Positions 23,165-32,734 of a stretch of 64,000 bases of DNA are shown piece by piece. The stretch's first letter is position 1. The number at the start of each line of letters is the position of its first letter. Both the position numbers and the translations under genes were made by a program. Source of the DNA: DASVEG01 sp035540495 (lineage in GTDB: Bacteria > Actinomycetota > Acidimicrobiia > Acidimicrobiales > CADCTF01); the NCBI GenBank assembly GCA_035540495.1, contig DATLGL010000029.1:62001-126000 (forward strand), in the 5' to 3' direction. The notes under the pieces were generated by a model. It was given only the letters and a program-made list of their open reading frames with translations. It was not told the DNA's origin and ran no database searches.

Positions 23165-25705
23165 TCAGGCGGGGGTGGGCTCCTCGAGGGTGACCTCGAC
23201 GGAGGGGTCCCCGCCCTCGCCGACCGTCTCCAGCACGAGGTCGCCGATGACGCCGGCCTCGCGGAGATCCGCCTCGGCCGCTCGGATCGACTCGATCCGG
23301 GCGGCCGTGTCGCGTATCACCGCCTTCGTCACCGCCGTCTTCATCGACCGCTTCGCCCGCGTCTTGGCACCCCGGATCTCGCCGAGGGCCCACGAGATCG
23401 CGGCGATAGCCGTCGCATCGGCGCCCTCTGCGACGGCGAGCTCGTCGGCGGTGGGCCACGGCGCGCGGTGGATCGATCCCTCCTGCCACCACGACCACAC
23501 CTCTTCGGTCGCGAACGCGATGAAAGGAGCGAAGAGGCGAAGGATCACCGACAGCGAGGTGCGCAGCGTCGCCAGCGCGGACGCGTCACCGCTGTACGCC
23601 CGCTGCTTGACGAGCTCGACGTAGTCGTCGCAGAAGGTCCAGAAGAACGGTTCGATCCGCTCGAGAGCTCGTGAGTAGTCGTAGTCCTCGAACGCGCGGG
23701 TGGCATCGGCGATGGTCTCCTGCAGGAGCGCGAGCAGCGCGAGGTCGAGCGCGTTCGTCGGCGCCGCGTCCGCAGGCGGGTCACCGAACTGGAGGACGAA
23801 CTTCGACGCGTTGAGGATCTTGATCGCGAGCCGGCGCCCGATCTTGAACTGGTTGACGTCGAGCGTCATGTCCATGCCGGGACGACCCTGCGCGGCCCAG
23901 TACCGGATCGCGTCGGCGGAGTGGGCCTTGATCAGCTCGACCGGGTTGTTCGGGTCGTTGCCCTTCGACTTCGACAGCTTCTTGCGGTCGGGATCGGTGA
24001 CGAAGCCCGAGATCGCCGCGTTGGCCCAGGGCAGCGAGTCGTGCTCCATGTGGGAGCGAAGCACGGTGTAGAAGAGCCACGTCCGGATGATCTCGTGAGC
24101 CTGCGGCCGAAGGTCGTACGGGAACACCTTGTCGAACAGCTCGGGGTCGTCGGCCCACCCGCCGACGATCTGCGGGCTGAGCGACGACGTGGCCCACGTG
24201 TCCATGACGTTGGGGTCGCCGGTGAACCCGCCCGGCTGATCGCGCTGGTCGTCGGTGTAGCCGTCGGGGACGCCGCTGTTCGGGTCGAGCGGCAGTTGCT
24301 CGAGTCGGGGGACGATCGGTGACTCCCACTCGACCTCGCCGTCGGCGGAGATCGGGTACCAGAGCGGGATCGGGACGCCGAACGGCAGCTGGCGGGTGAT
24401 GTTCCAGTCGCCGTTGAGGCCGTTGACCCAGTTCTCGAAGCGGACGCGCATGAAGTCGGGCCACCACCGCAGCTCCTTGCCCCGCTGGAGCATCGCCTCA
24501 CGAAGCTCCGGATCACGGCCGCCGTTGCGGATGAACCACTGGCGGTTGGTGACGATCTCGAGCGGGCGGGTGCCGTTCTCCCAGAACTTCACCGGGTGGG
24601 TGATCTGACGCGGCTCGTCGAGCAGCTCGCCGCTCTCGCGCAGGAGCTCGACGACCTGCTTCTGGGCCTGCTTCATGTTCTTGCCGACGATCGCGGTCCA
24701 CGCCTCGTTGGCAGGGACGCCCTCGGGCGGCTCGCCGACGACGCGGCCGTCGCGGCCGACGATCGTCCGGACCGGCAGGTCGAGCTCTCGCCACCACGTG
24801 ACGTCGGTGGTGTCGCCGAACGTGCAGATCATCGCGATGCCGGAGCCCTTCTCGGGATCGGCAAGCTCATGGGCCTTCACCGGGACCTCGACGCCCCAAA
24901 GCGGCGTCTTCACCGTCGACCCGAAGAGCGGCTTGTAGCGGTCGTCGTCGGGATGGGCGACGAGCGCGACGCACGCGGCGAGCAGCTCGGGGCGCGTCGT
25001 CTCGATGACGACGTCTCCCGCTCCGTCCGAACGATGGAACGCGATCTTGTGGTAGGCGCCCGGCTGCTCACGGTCTTCGATCTCCGCCTGCGCGACGGCC
25101 GTCTGGTACTCGACGTCCCAGACCGTGGGCGCCTCCGCGGTGTAGGCCTCGCCGCGCGAGAGGTTCTCGAGGAACCCCTTCTGGCTCGCCCTCGTCGCGC
25201 GGTCGCCGATGGTCGTGTACGTCTGATCCCAGTCGACCGAGAAGCCCAGCGTCGTCCAGAGGTCGAGGTAGCTCTTCTCGAGCTCGGTGGTGAGCTGCTC
25301 GCAGAGCATGACGAAGTTGGCCCGGCTGACGGGCACCTTCTGCTTCGCATCTGGGCCCGGCGGTTCGAATCCCGCGTCGAACGGGGTCGACGAGTCGAAG
25401 TAGACGCCGTAGTTGACGCTGACCCGACGGACGACGTTGAGGCTGTTGTCGTCCCACCCCATCGGATAGAAGACCTCCTTTCCCCGCATCCTCCAGAAGC
25501 GCGCCGTGATGTCGGTGTGGGTGTAGGAGAAGACGTGGCCGGAGTGGAGGGTGCCGCTCACCGTCGGCGGAGGCGTGTCGATCGAGTAGATCTCGTCGCG
25601 CGACTTCGTTCGGTCGAAGCGGAAGGTGCCGTCGTCGCGCCAGCGCGCCGACCACTTCGCTTCGAGCCCGTCGAGCGACGGCTTTTCCGGGACGATGGGA
25701 GCCAT
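23165..25705 (-). CDS. valS: Valyl-tRNA synthetase, archaeal-type
   Basis: 846 aa class I synthetase charging tRNA-Val. The HIGH motif is HSGH (54-57) within TPPPTVSGTLHSGHVFSYTH and KMSKS is KLSKS near residue 577 (DRKKLSKSKGNDPNNPVELI). Sequences such as YSIDTPPPTVSGTL, VFYPMGWDDN and VMDTWATSSLSP belong to the archaeal-type ValRS group rather than the E. coli type, and the C-terminal coiled coil of bacterial ValRS is absent. An editing domain is present (about 190-330). The usual GLPTE following WDDN is replaced by SLNVV (about 86-90). The start is ATG 25705; the long upstream extension of the frame is antisense to cysS. Divergent from cysS with overlapping -10 elements. Confidence 0.9.
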   Translation of the reverse strand: MAPIVPEKPSLDGLEAKWSARWRDDGTFRFDRTKSRDEIYSIDTPPPTVSGTLHSGHVFSYTHTDITARFWRMRGKEVFYPMGWDDNSLNVVRRVSVNYGVYFDSSTPFDAGFEPPGPDAKQKVPVSRANFVMLCEQLTTELEKSYLDLWTTLGFSVDWDQTYTTIGDRATRASQKGFLENLSRGEAYTAEAPTVWDVEYQTAVAQAEIEDREQPGAYHKIAFHRSDGAGDVVIETTRPELLAACVALVAHPDDDRYKPLFGSTVKTPLWGVEVPVKAHELADPEKGSGIAMICTFGDTTDVTWWRELDLPVRTIVGRDGRVVGEPPEGVPANEAWTAIVGKNMKQAQKQVVELLRESGELLDEPRQITHPVKFWENGTRPLEIVTNRQWFIRNGGRDPELREAMLQRGKELRWWPDFMRVRFENWVNGLNGDWNITRQLPFGVPIPLWYPISADGEVEWESPIVPRLEQLPLDPNSGVPDGYTDDQRDQPGGFTGDPNVMDTWATSSLSPQIVGGWADDPELFDKVFPYDLRPQAHEIIRTWLFYTVLRSHMEHDSLPWANAAISGFVTDPDRKKLSKSKGNDPNNPVELIKAHSADAIRYWAAQGRPGMDMTLDVNQFKIGRRLAIKILNASKFVLQFGDPPADAAPTNALDLALLALLQETIADATRAFEDYDYSRALERIEPFFWTFCDDYVELVKQRAYSGDASALATLRTSLSVILRLFAPFIAFATEEVWSWWQEGSIHRAPWPTADELAVAEGADATAIAAISWALGEIRGAKTRAKRSMKTAVTKAVIRDTAARIESIRAAEADLREAGVIGDLVLETVGEGGDPSVEVTLEEPTPA

Positions 25706-25714
25706 GACGCGCCC

Positions 25715-25721
25715 TAGCCTA
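25715..25721. promoter_or_regulatory. Overlapping divergent -10 elements (TAGCCTA) between valS and cysS
   Basis: Plus-strand TAGCCT (25715-25720) is six bases before the cysS GTG 25727. Minus-strand TAGGCT (25721-25716) is ten bases before the valS ATG 25705. The hexamers share five bases. Confidence 0.55.
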
Positions 25722-25726
25722 CGGGG

Positions 25727-27088
<1,362 letters not shown>

Positions 27089-27106
27089 GCACGGACGACG
27101 AACGGA

Positions 27107-28249
27107 TCAGGGCGAGAACTCGTCGGGGCGCTCGCCCCGGCCCAGCATGTGGAGGATCGCGGCGATGGATCGCTCCGCAGCGCGTCCGTCGCCGTACGGG
27201 TTGACCGCGCTCGCCATGCGGTCGTAGGCCTTCGCGTCGTCGAGCAGGGACGAAACCGACGACACGATGATGTCTTCGTCCGTGCCGACCAGGCGGGCCG
27301 TGCCGGCGGCAACGGCTTCCGGGCGTTCGGTGGTGTCGCGCATCACCAACACGGGTTTCCCCAGGCTGGGCGCCTCCTCCTGTACGCCGCCGGAGTCGGT
27401 CAGCACCACGGTCGCCCGGTCGAGCAGCCGGCTGAAGCCTCCGTAGGCGAGAGGCTCGACCACCACAACGTTTTCGAGCCCGTTCACCGCTGGGAGGATC
27501 GCTTCCCGGACGACGGGGTTCTTGTGGATGGGGAAGACGATGACCAAGTTGTCGTAGCGGGCCGCCAGCCGCGCCAGGGCGCGGCCGATGTTCTCCATCG
27601 GCGCGCCCCACGACTCGCGCCGGTGGGCGGTGACAGCGAGCACCCGGCGAGGGTCGTCGTCGAGGCCCTCGAGCGCCGGGTCGCCCCACTCCGCCTTCTT
27701 GTCGACCGCGATCTTCAGAGCGTCGATGACGGTGTTGCCGGTCACGACGACGTCTTCCGGCTTCACTCCCTCCGCGAGCAGGTTCTCGCGTGCGGTCGCC
27801 GTTGGCGGGAGGTGGAGCGTCGTGAGCGACGACGTGAGTCGTCGGTTGATCTCCTCGGGATACGGCGAGTAACGGTCGAAGGTGCGAAGGCCAGCTTCGA
27901 GGTGGACGACCGGGATTTGGTTGTAGAAGGCGGCGAGCGCGCCGGCGAACGTGGTCGTGGTGTCGCCTTGAACTGCGACGACATCAGGCCGCGTGCGGTC
28001 GATCGCTGCGCTGAGCCCGTCGACGGCCCGAGTCGTGATCGCCGCGAGCGATTGGCCCGTTTGCATCATGTCGAGGTCGCGGTCGGGGTGGATGCCGAAC
28101 AGGTCGAGCACCTGGTCGAGCATCGAGCGATGTTGCGCGGTGACGACGACTTCGCTCGCCAGCTCGGGATGGTCTTCGACGGCCAGCACGAACGGCGCCA
28201 TCTTGATGGCCTCGGGTCGCGTCCCGAAGATGCTCATCACCTTGATCAC
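27107..28249 (-). CDS. wecB: UDP-N-acetylglucosamine 2-epimerase (non-hydrolysing)
   Basis: 380 aa. Converts UDP-GlcNAc to UDP-ManNAc for surface polysaccharides. Family motifs: FGTRPEAIKMAPFV, VQGDTTTTFAGALAAF, VHLEAGLRTFDRYSPYPEE, TAHRRESWGAPMENI and LTDSGGVQEEAPSLGKPVLV. The GTG start overlaps the stop of the DivIVA-like gene by four bases (GTGA), so they are coupled. The linkage of a ManNAc precursor enzyme to a polar-growth scaffold suggests synthesis of a wall or capsule glycan at growth sites. Confidence 0.9.
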   Translation of the reverse strand: MIKVMSIFGTRPEAIKMAPFVLAVEDHPELASEVVVTAQHRSMLDQVLDLFGIHPDRDLDMMQTGQSLAAITTRAVDGLSAAIDRTRPDVVAVQGDTTTTFAGALAAFYNQIPVVHLEAGLRTFDRYSPYPEEINRRLTSSLTTLHLPPTATARENLLAEGVKPEDVVVTGNTVIDALKIAVDKKAEWGDPALEGLDDDPRRVLAVTAHRRESWGAPMENIGRALARLAARYDNLVIVFPIHKNPVVREAILPAVNGLENVVVVEPLAYGGFSRLLDRATVVLTDSGGVQEEAPSLGKPVLVMRDTTERPEAVAAGTARLVGTDEDIIVSSVSSLLDDAKAYDRMASAVNPYGDGRAAERSIAAILHMLGRGERPDEFSP

Positions 28250-28761
28250 GGTGCGTCTTCCTCCGCCAGGGGAGCTGCCGATCGAAGCGACGTGAGGAGC
28301 TCCGGCAGCCGTATCGCGACCTTGTCCAGCTCGGCGAGCACCTGAGCGACCTCGGCAAGCACCGCGTCGCGGTGACGCATCGCGTCGCGCACGATCTCTT
28401 CAGCCTCAACGTGCGCACGCGCGAGGAGCTGACTCGCCTCGCGTACGGCAGCGGCGCGTGACTGAGCAGCTTCGGACTTGAGCGCGACGGCTTCGCCTTC
28501 GGCTGTGCGGACGATGCGAGCGGCATCAGCTCGTGCTTCCCGGCCTCTCGCTGCCAGCTGCTCGACCTCGGCGGTACGTGACTGGCCGTGCGCCAGCAGC
28601 ACGTGGTCGGCGACGTCTTCGTCTGCGGCGTACAGCGCGACGAGCAACTGGCGCACTTCCTGCGCCACCTCGCGAAGAAACGCGCCCACCTCGGTGGTAT
28701 CGAAACCACGAAACGTGGTCACGAAGAGTTTCGACTCGATTTCGTGGGGGGACAGAGGCAC
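28246..28761 (-). CDS. DivIVA-domain coiled-coil protein
   Basis: 171 aa. The N-terminus LSPHEIESKLFVTTFRGFDTTEVGAFLREV matches the DivIVA membrane-binding domain pattern, with the characteristic F-x-G-[FY] turn, followed by a long Ala/Glu/Arg-rich coiled coil (about 55-150). Such proteins sense curved membranes and recruit wall-synthesis machinery in actinobacteria (Wag31-like), though this one is shorter than Wag31 and may be a specialised paralogue. GTG start at 28761; TACGGT lies ten bases upstream. Confidence 0.75.
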   Translation of the reverse strand: MPLSPHEIESKLFVTTFRGFDTTEVGAFLREVAQEVRQLLVALYAADEDVADHVLLAHGQSRTAEVEQLAARGREARADAARIVRTAEGEAVALKSEAAQSRAAAVREASQLLARAHVEAEEIVRDAMRHRDAVLAEVAQVLAELDKVAIRLPELLTSLRSAAPLAEEDAP

Positions 28762-28816
28762 CGAAGGTTGGACCGTAAGCGCGCAGAAGCCCGAACGCGC
28801 GCAGTTGCGCCACGGT

Positions 28817-28832
28817 GAGTAGTTCGCTACTC
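28817..28832. other. Hairpin with TTCG tetraloop
   Basis: GAGTAG-TTCG-CTACTC, a perfect 6-bp stem with the very stable UUCG loop, in the 172-base gap between the divergent DivIVA-like and small membrane protein genes. Its right arm contains a -10-like TACTCT. Role unknown. Confidence 0.4.
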
Positions 28833-28845
28833 TCCGCGTTTGTGT

Positions 28846-28869
28846 GGACTAGTCCATTCGGCCTAGTCC
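28846..28869. promoter_or_regulatory. GGACTAG inverted repeat upstream of the glycan genes
   Basis: GGACTAG (28846-28852) and CTAGTCC (28863-28869) form an inverted repeat with a 10-base spacer; the first arm is also part of the palindrome GGACTAGTCC. It lies 65-90 bases upstream of the small membrane protein gene and is a plausible operator or 5' UTR element. Confidence 0.35.
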
Positions 28870-28933
28870 GGCAGGCGGTCTTCTGCAGTGTCATCGGCCG
28901 CCGGCCAGAGCTTCTTGAGAGGAAATTCTTCGG

Positions 28934-29152
28934 ATGTACGGCGATGTTGCAGCTCCCACCGTCCTAGGAGCCGTGCTCGTGCGAGAGGCGCTCCCCGCAG
29001 TAGCGGGCAACGGCGTCGGCGTGCAGGCGGCTCAGACGGCTCTAGCGGTGACCGGTATCGCTGCCGGCGCGTACCTCCTGATAGCGATCTTCCTGGTCGC
29101 CATCGGCATCGTCATGCGCTGGTGGGGCACGCGGCGAGCGGTCGAGGCGTAA
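28934..29152 (+). CDS. Small membrane protein, 72 aa
   Basis: A short N-terminal soluble part (YGDVAAPTVLGAVLVREALP) is followed by one clear membrane helix (about 38-62, TGIAAGAYLLIAIFLVAIGI) and a basic end (RWWGTRRAVEA). A ribosome-binding site GAGAGGA lies about ten bases upstream of the ATG. It is four bases ahead of the DUF2334 gene, so the two share a transcript. Family not recognised. Position next to a PgaB/PgaC-like set invites comparison with PgaD-type accessory membrane proteins, but there is no sequence proof. Confidence 0.6.
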   Translation: MYGDVAAPTVLGAVLVREALPAVAGNGVGVQAAQTALAVTGIAAGAYLLIAIFLVAIGIVMRWWGTRRAVEA

Positions 29153-29156
29153 CCCG

Positions 29157-30737
29157 ATGAAGACGCCGCGCCGCGGGCTCCTCGTCGCTCTGCTCGTCGC
29201 CGTCCTCGTTGCGACCCTCGGCGCAACTCCTGCCTCCGCAGCAAAGGCACCGAAGCAACCTCCGGCGCCCACGACCCCTGCGCCGAGCGCGCTGATCGTC
29301 TACGACACCACCACCGAGTGGGGGTTTCTTGGCGAGATCCACGCCACGATGGTGGCGAACCTCGTCGGTCGGTTCGGGACATACAAGGCCGTGCCGACCA
29401 CCCGGTACACCGCCGGGATGATCGGCCAGCACACCGCGACGATCTACGTCGGCACCACATATGACGAGCCCATCCCGCAAGCTTTCCTCGACGATGTCAG
29501 CACGTCGGCGAAGCCGGTCATCTGGCTCCACCAGAACATCTGGCAACTCGGCGCGTGGACCGACGCCTTCGCAGCCACGAACGGCTGGCGAGCCGGCTTC
29601 TTCGACTTCAGCCGCACCGTCACCAACGTCGCCTACAAGGGCCGCTCGCTCACCCGTCATCCGCAGGCTGGCGCCACGCTCGACATCTCGGTCGACGACC
29701 ACACCAAGACCCAGGTGCTCGCCACGGCGACGAAGTCCGATGGCTCCTCGGTCCCGTGGGCGATCCGGTCGGGACAACTCACGTACATCGGCGACATCCC
29801 GTTCTCGTACATGACCGAGAGCGACCGCTACCTGATCTTCGCTGATCTGCTGTTCGACGCGCTCGCGCCCGCCACGGCCGTTCGTCGACGGGCGCTCATC
29901 CGCATCGAAGACGTCAACCCCGTCGACGACCCCGCGAAGCTGCGGGCCATCGCCGACTACCTGTCGAGCGAAGGGGTGCCGTTCAGCGTCGGTGTCTCGC
30001 CCGTGTACGTCGACCCCAACGGCGAGTACAACGGCGGCGTCGGCGAGACGTACCGGCTTCGCGACAACCCCGCCGTCGTCTCGGCGCTCAAGTACATGGT
30101 TTCGAAGGGCGGCACCCTGCTGATGCACGGGTACACCCACCAGTACTCGAACGTCGCCAACCCGTACAACGGCGTGACCGGCGACGACTTCGAGTTCTAC
30201 CGGGCGCACGTGAACGCCGACGACTACGTCGTGCTCGATGGGCCTGTCCCGGAAGACTCGCAGAAGTGGGCGGCCGACCGGATCACGGCCTCGGCGAACG
30301 AATTCAAAGCGGTCGGACTGGCGGTGCCGACGATCTTCGAATTCCCGCACTATGCAGGTTCTGTGAACAGCTACAAGGCTGTCCAGGCGAGGGGCATGAA
30401 GCGCTACGAGCGCGCGCTCTACCCGCGGGGTGTCTTGAGCGGGACGTCGCCGGACTACAGCCGCCCCGTGGGCCAGTTCTTCCCCTACCCGGTCCGCGAC
30501 CTCTACGGCACGCTGGTGATCCCGGAGAACCTCGGCAACTACGAGCCCGAGTCCTACAACAACCACCCGACCCGGTTCCCGGAGGAGATCATCGCGAACG
30601 CCGAGCGCAACCTCGTTGTTCGCGACGGCTTCGCGAGCTTCTTCCACCACAACTACCTCGATCTCGAGGCACTGAAGACGTCCGTCCGGGGGATCAAGGC
30701 GCTGGGCTACACCTTCGTCAGCGCCGACAGCGTCTGA
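29157..30737 (+). CDS. Secreted DUF2334 polysaccharide deacetylase-like protein
   Basis: 526 aa. A signal peptide (residues 1-28, ending ATPASAAKA) precedes a Pro/Thr-rich linker, a Rossmann-like N-terminal domain (45-240) and a DUF2334 domain with RALIRIEDVNPVDDP and LLMHGYTHQYSN. DUF2334 is related to NodB-type deacetylases: the Asp of IEDVNP and His residues of HGYTHQ correspond to metal ligands. It should act outside the membrane, probably deacetylating an exopolysaccharide. Its stop overlaps a CTG that appears to start the next gene. I infer a partnership with that lipoprotein and the nearby GT2. Confidence 0.8.
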   Translation: MKTPRRGLLVALLVAVLVATLGATPASAAKAPKQPPAPTTPAPSALIVYDTTTEWGFLGEIHATMVANLVGRFGTYKAVPTTRYTAGMIGQHTATIYVGTTYDEPIPQAFLDDVSTSAKPVIWLHQNIWQLGAWTDAFAATNGWRAGFFDFSRTVTNVAYKGRSLTRHPQAGATLDISVDDHTKTQVLATATKSDGSSVPWAIRSGQLTYIGDIPFSYMTESDRYLIFADLLFDALAPATAVRRRALIRIEDVNPVDDPAKLRAIADYLSSEGVPFSVGVSPVYVDPNGEYNGGVGETYRLRDNPAVVSALKYMVSKGGTLLMHGYTHQYSNVANPYNGVTGDDFEFYRAHVNADDYVVLDGPVPEDSQKWAADRITASANEFKAVGLAVPTIFEFPHYAGSVNSYKAVQARGMKRYERALYPRGVLSGTSPDYSRPVGQFFPYPVRDLYGTLVIPENLGNYEPESYNNHPTRFPEEIIANAERNLVVRDGFASFFHHNYLDLEALKTSVRGIKALGYTFVSADSV

Positions 30738-32731
30738 CCCGGCGCCTGCTGGCGCTCTCCGTCGTGGTCGTCATGACCGTGGCGGGCGGGTGCCGAGCTT
30801 CCCGAACGGACGGCGAGCGGCACGCGAACCTGCCGCTCGTCGTCGTATTCTCGGACACCGCGCCGAGCTGGGAACGCCTCCTGCGGTCGCGCGGCGTCGC
30901 CGCTCGCGTCGGCACACTCGCCGAAGCGCTCGAACGCGACGCCGCCGTGATCCCCGTGAACGTCGACCTCGGCGACGACCAACTCGAGCAGGTTCGGCAG
31001 TGGGTTGAAGCAGGCGCGACAGTCGTGTCCGCGCACGACGAGCTGCTCGAGACGCTCGGGATTCGCCGAAGCCGAAGCCGGCCCATCTCTGGCGTGACAG
31101 GCGCGGGTGATCGCAAAGCCACGTGGGGGACTGAGGTGGACCTGAAGCCGCTCCTCACAAGCCCATCGATCGACACCATCGAGCCCGTTGCTCGTGCCGG
31201 CGAGCACGTGGTTGCTGCCACCACGCGCATCGGTGAAGGAACCGTGCTCGCACTGTCGGTCGATCCCGTCGCGCACTCGTTGGCGGGCCATGAGCTCCTG
31301 CCATGGCTCACGGCAGAGATCGCAGGTCTCGCAGCCGTGACATCCGGGCCGCGACGAACCGCGTTGGAGGTGTACTTCGACCCGGGCTTGCTTCCAGGCG
31401 CTTCCGTAGAGCAGGTAGCGGACCTTCTGGCGGAGGCGCGCATCGTGCACGTGGCGGGGTGGAACAAGGGGTTCAACGACCCCGCCGACGACTACCCCTT
31501 CGACCGTCTCATCGAGGCGCTGCACGAACGAGGGGTGCTGGCGTACGCGTGGATCGCGCCGCCGTTCGTGAACCTCGCCTTCTGGGACCGGTATCCCGAG
31601 TGCCGCGAGAAGACCGCAGACGGGCGGGACGCCCGCGTGTTCTGGCGATCGCTGATCGCTCTCTACGACGAGCGGTGCTTCAACCGGGCGTGGAGCGAGG
31701 TGTGGACCCCGCTGCTCGACCAGCACGAATGGGACGGAGTGAACGTCGCCGAGCTCTACTTCGAGCCGAACGTGGTACCGGACGAGGAGACCCCGTACCA
31801 CCCTGTGGCGCTGCGCCGGTTCGGTCGTTCGCCGGCCAGCGACCGCGAGGGCTTCGCTCGCTTCCGCAGCGACCTCGTCGTCGAACTGAACGACGCGATG
31901 CTCCGTCAGCTGAACGGCCATCCCCGGGCGAGTGAGATGGAGCTGGTGATCACCGTCATCGACGACCTGCTCGATCCGGCGGTTGGCGCAGCTGTGGGCT
32001 CAGATGTTGCTCGTCTTTCGGACGTGGCTCGGCGCAACGGAGCGACCGTTCAGCTCGAGGACCCGTTCAGCACATGGGGGCACCACCCACTCCGGTACGA
32101 CCGGTTGGCTGAGCGCCTCGACCAGCTGACGACACCGGGGCAACGCGCGATCGACGTCAACGTGGTCGACCGCCGGGACGCGCGCCCCACCTCTCGTGCC
32201 ACTGGCGCAGAGCTCGAGCTGGCGCTGGCATCCGCGGGTCGAGTGGGTCGCGTCGCGGTTTACGCGGCGGGAACGATCGCAGACCGCGATTTGGCGGTCG
32301 CGCCGGCAGCGATTGCCGGAGCGGCCCAGGTGTTCGACACTGGCGTGAAGGCGCCCTGGACGACACAGATACGCGCGCCGGGTGGGCCCGCGTTCGGGAG
32401 GCTTGTCGTGGACGGCACACCGTGGCCGGCGGCTCGCGGTGTCGCGCTACTGCCTGCGGGGGAGCACAGGGTGGAGTGGTCCGTGGGGAACCCGGTCTCG
32501 CCGGCCGTCGTTCGCTTCACCGGTGAGCTCGGCGAGATGCGGATCGTCGACGGAGGCCGTGTCGAGTTCACGTACGAGTCGAGATCGGCGGCGTTCGCGA
32601 GCGTCGTCGGTGACGTTCGTCGAATCATGGTCGACGGTGTCGCATTGCCGTCCGACGCCGCAGCGGGCGCAGGTGGGACACGTGTCGTGCGCCTTCCGAA
32701 GGGGGCGCATCGGGTGACGCTCGAGCCGTGA
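30734..32731 (+). CDS. Lipoprotein with glycoside-hydrolase-like TIM-barrel domain
   Basis: 665 aa when read from CTG 30734, which overlaps the stop of the previous gene (CTGA). From there the N-terminus is a convincing lipoprotein signal: TRRLLALSVVVVMTVAGGC with lipobox AGGC. GTG 30764 or ATG 30773 would remove the basic n-region. Residues about 35-190 form a Rossmann-like part; 200-480 resemble GH-like TIM barrels of the PgaB C-terminal/GHL10 type (ERGVLAYAWIAPPFVNLAFW, then DGVNVAELYFEP); the rest is beta-rich. PgaB joins a deacetylase and such a barrel in one lipoprotein; here the two parts are in adjacent genes. Catalytic residues cannot be assigned with certainty. The gene ends three bases from the convergent GT2 gene. 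Confidence 0.65.
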   Translation: MTRRLLALSVVVVMTVAGGCRASRTDGERHANLPLVVVFSDTAPSWERLLRSRGVAARVGTLAEALERDAAVIPVNVDLGDDQLEQVRQWVEAGATVVSAHDELLETLGIRRSRSRPISGVTGAGDRKATWGTEVDLKPLLTSPSIDTIEPVARAGEHVVAATTRIGEGTVLALSVDPVAHSLAGHELLPWLTAEIAGLAAVTSGPRRTALEVYFDPGLLPGASVEQVADLLAEARIVHVAGWNKGFNDPADDYPFDRLIEALHERGVLAYAWIAPPFVNLAFWDRYPECREKTADGRDARVFWRSLIALYDERCFNRAWSEVWTPLLDQHEWDGVNVAELYFEPNVVPDEETPYHPVALRRFGRSPASDREGFARFRSDLVVELNDAMLRQLNGHPRASEMELVITVIDDLLDPAVGAAVGSDVARLSDVARRNGATVQLEDPFSTWGHHPLRYDRLAERLDQLTTPGQRAIDVNVVDRRDARPTSRATGAELELALASAGRVGRVAVYAAGTIADRDLAVAPAAIAGAAQVFDTGVKAPWTTQIRAPGGPAFGRLVVDGTPWPAARGVALLPAGEHRVEWSVGNPVSPAVVRFTGELGEMRIVDGGRVEFTYESRSAAFASVVGDVRRIMVDGVALPSDAAAGAGGTRVVRLPKGAHRVTLEP

Positions 32732-32734
32732 GCT

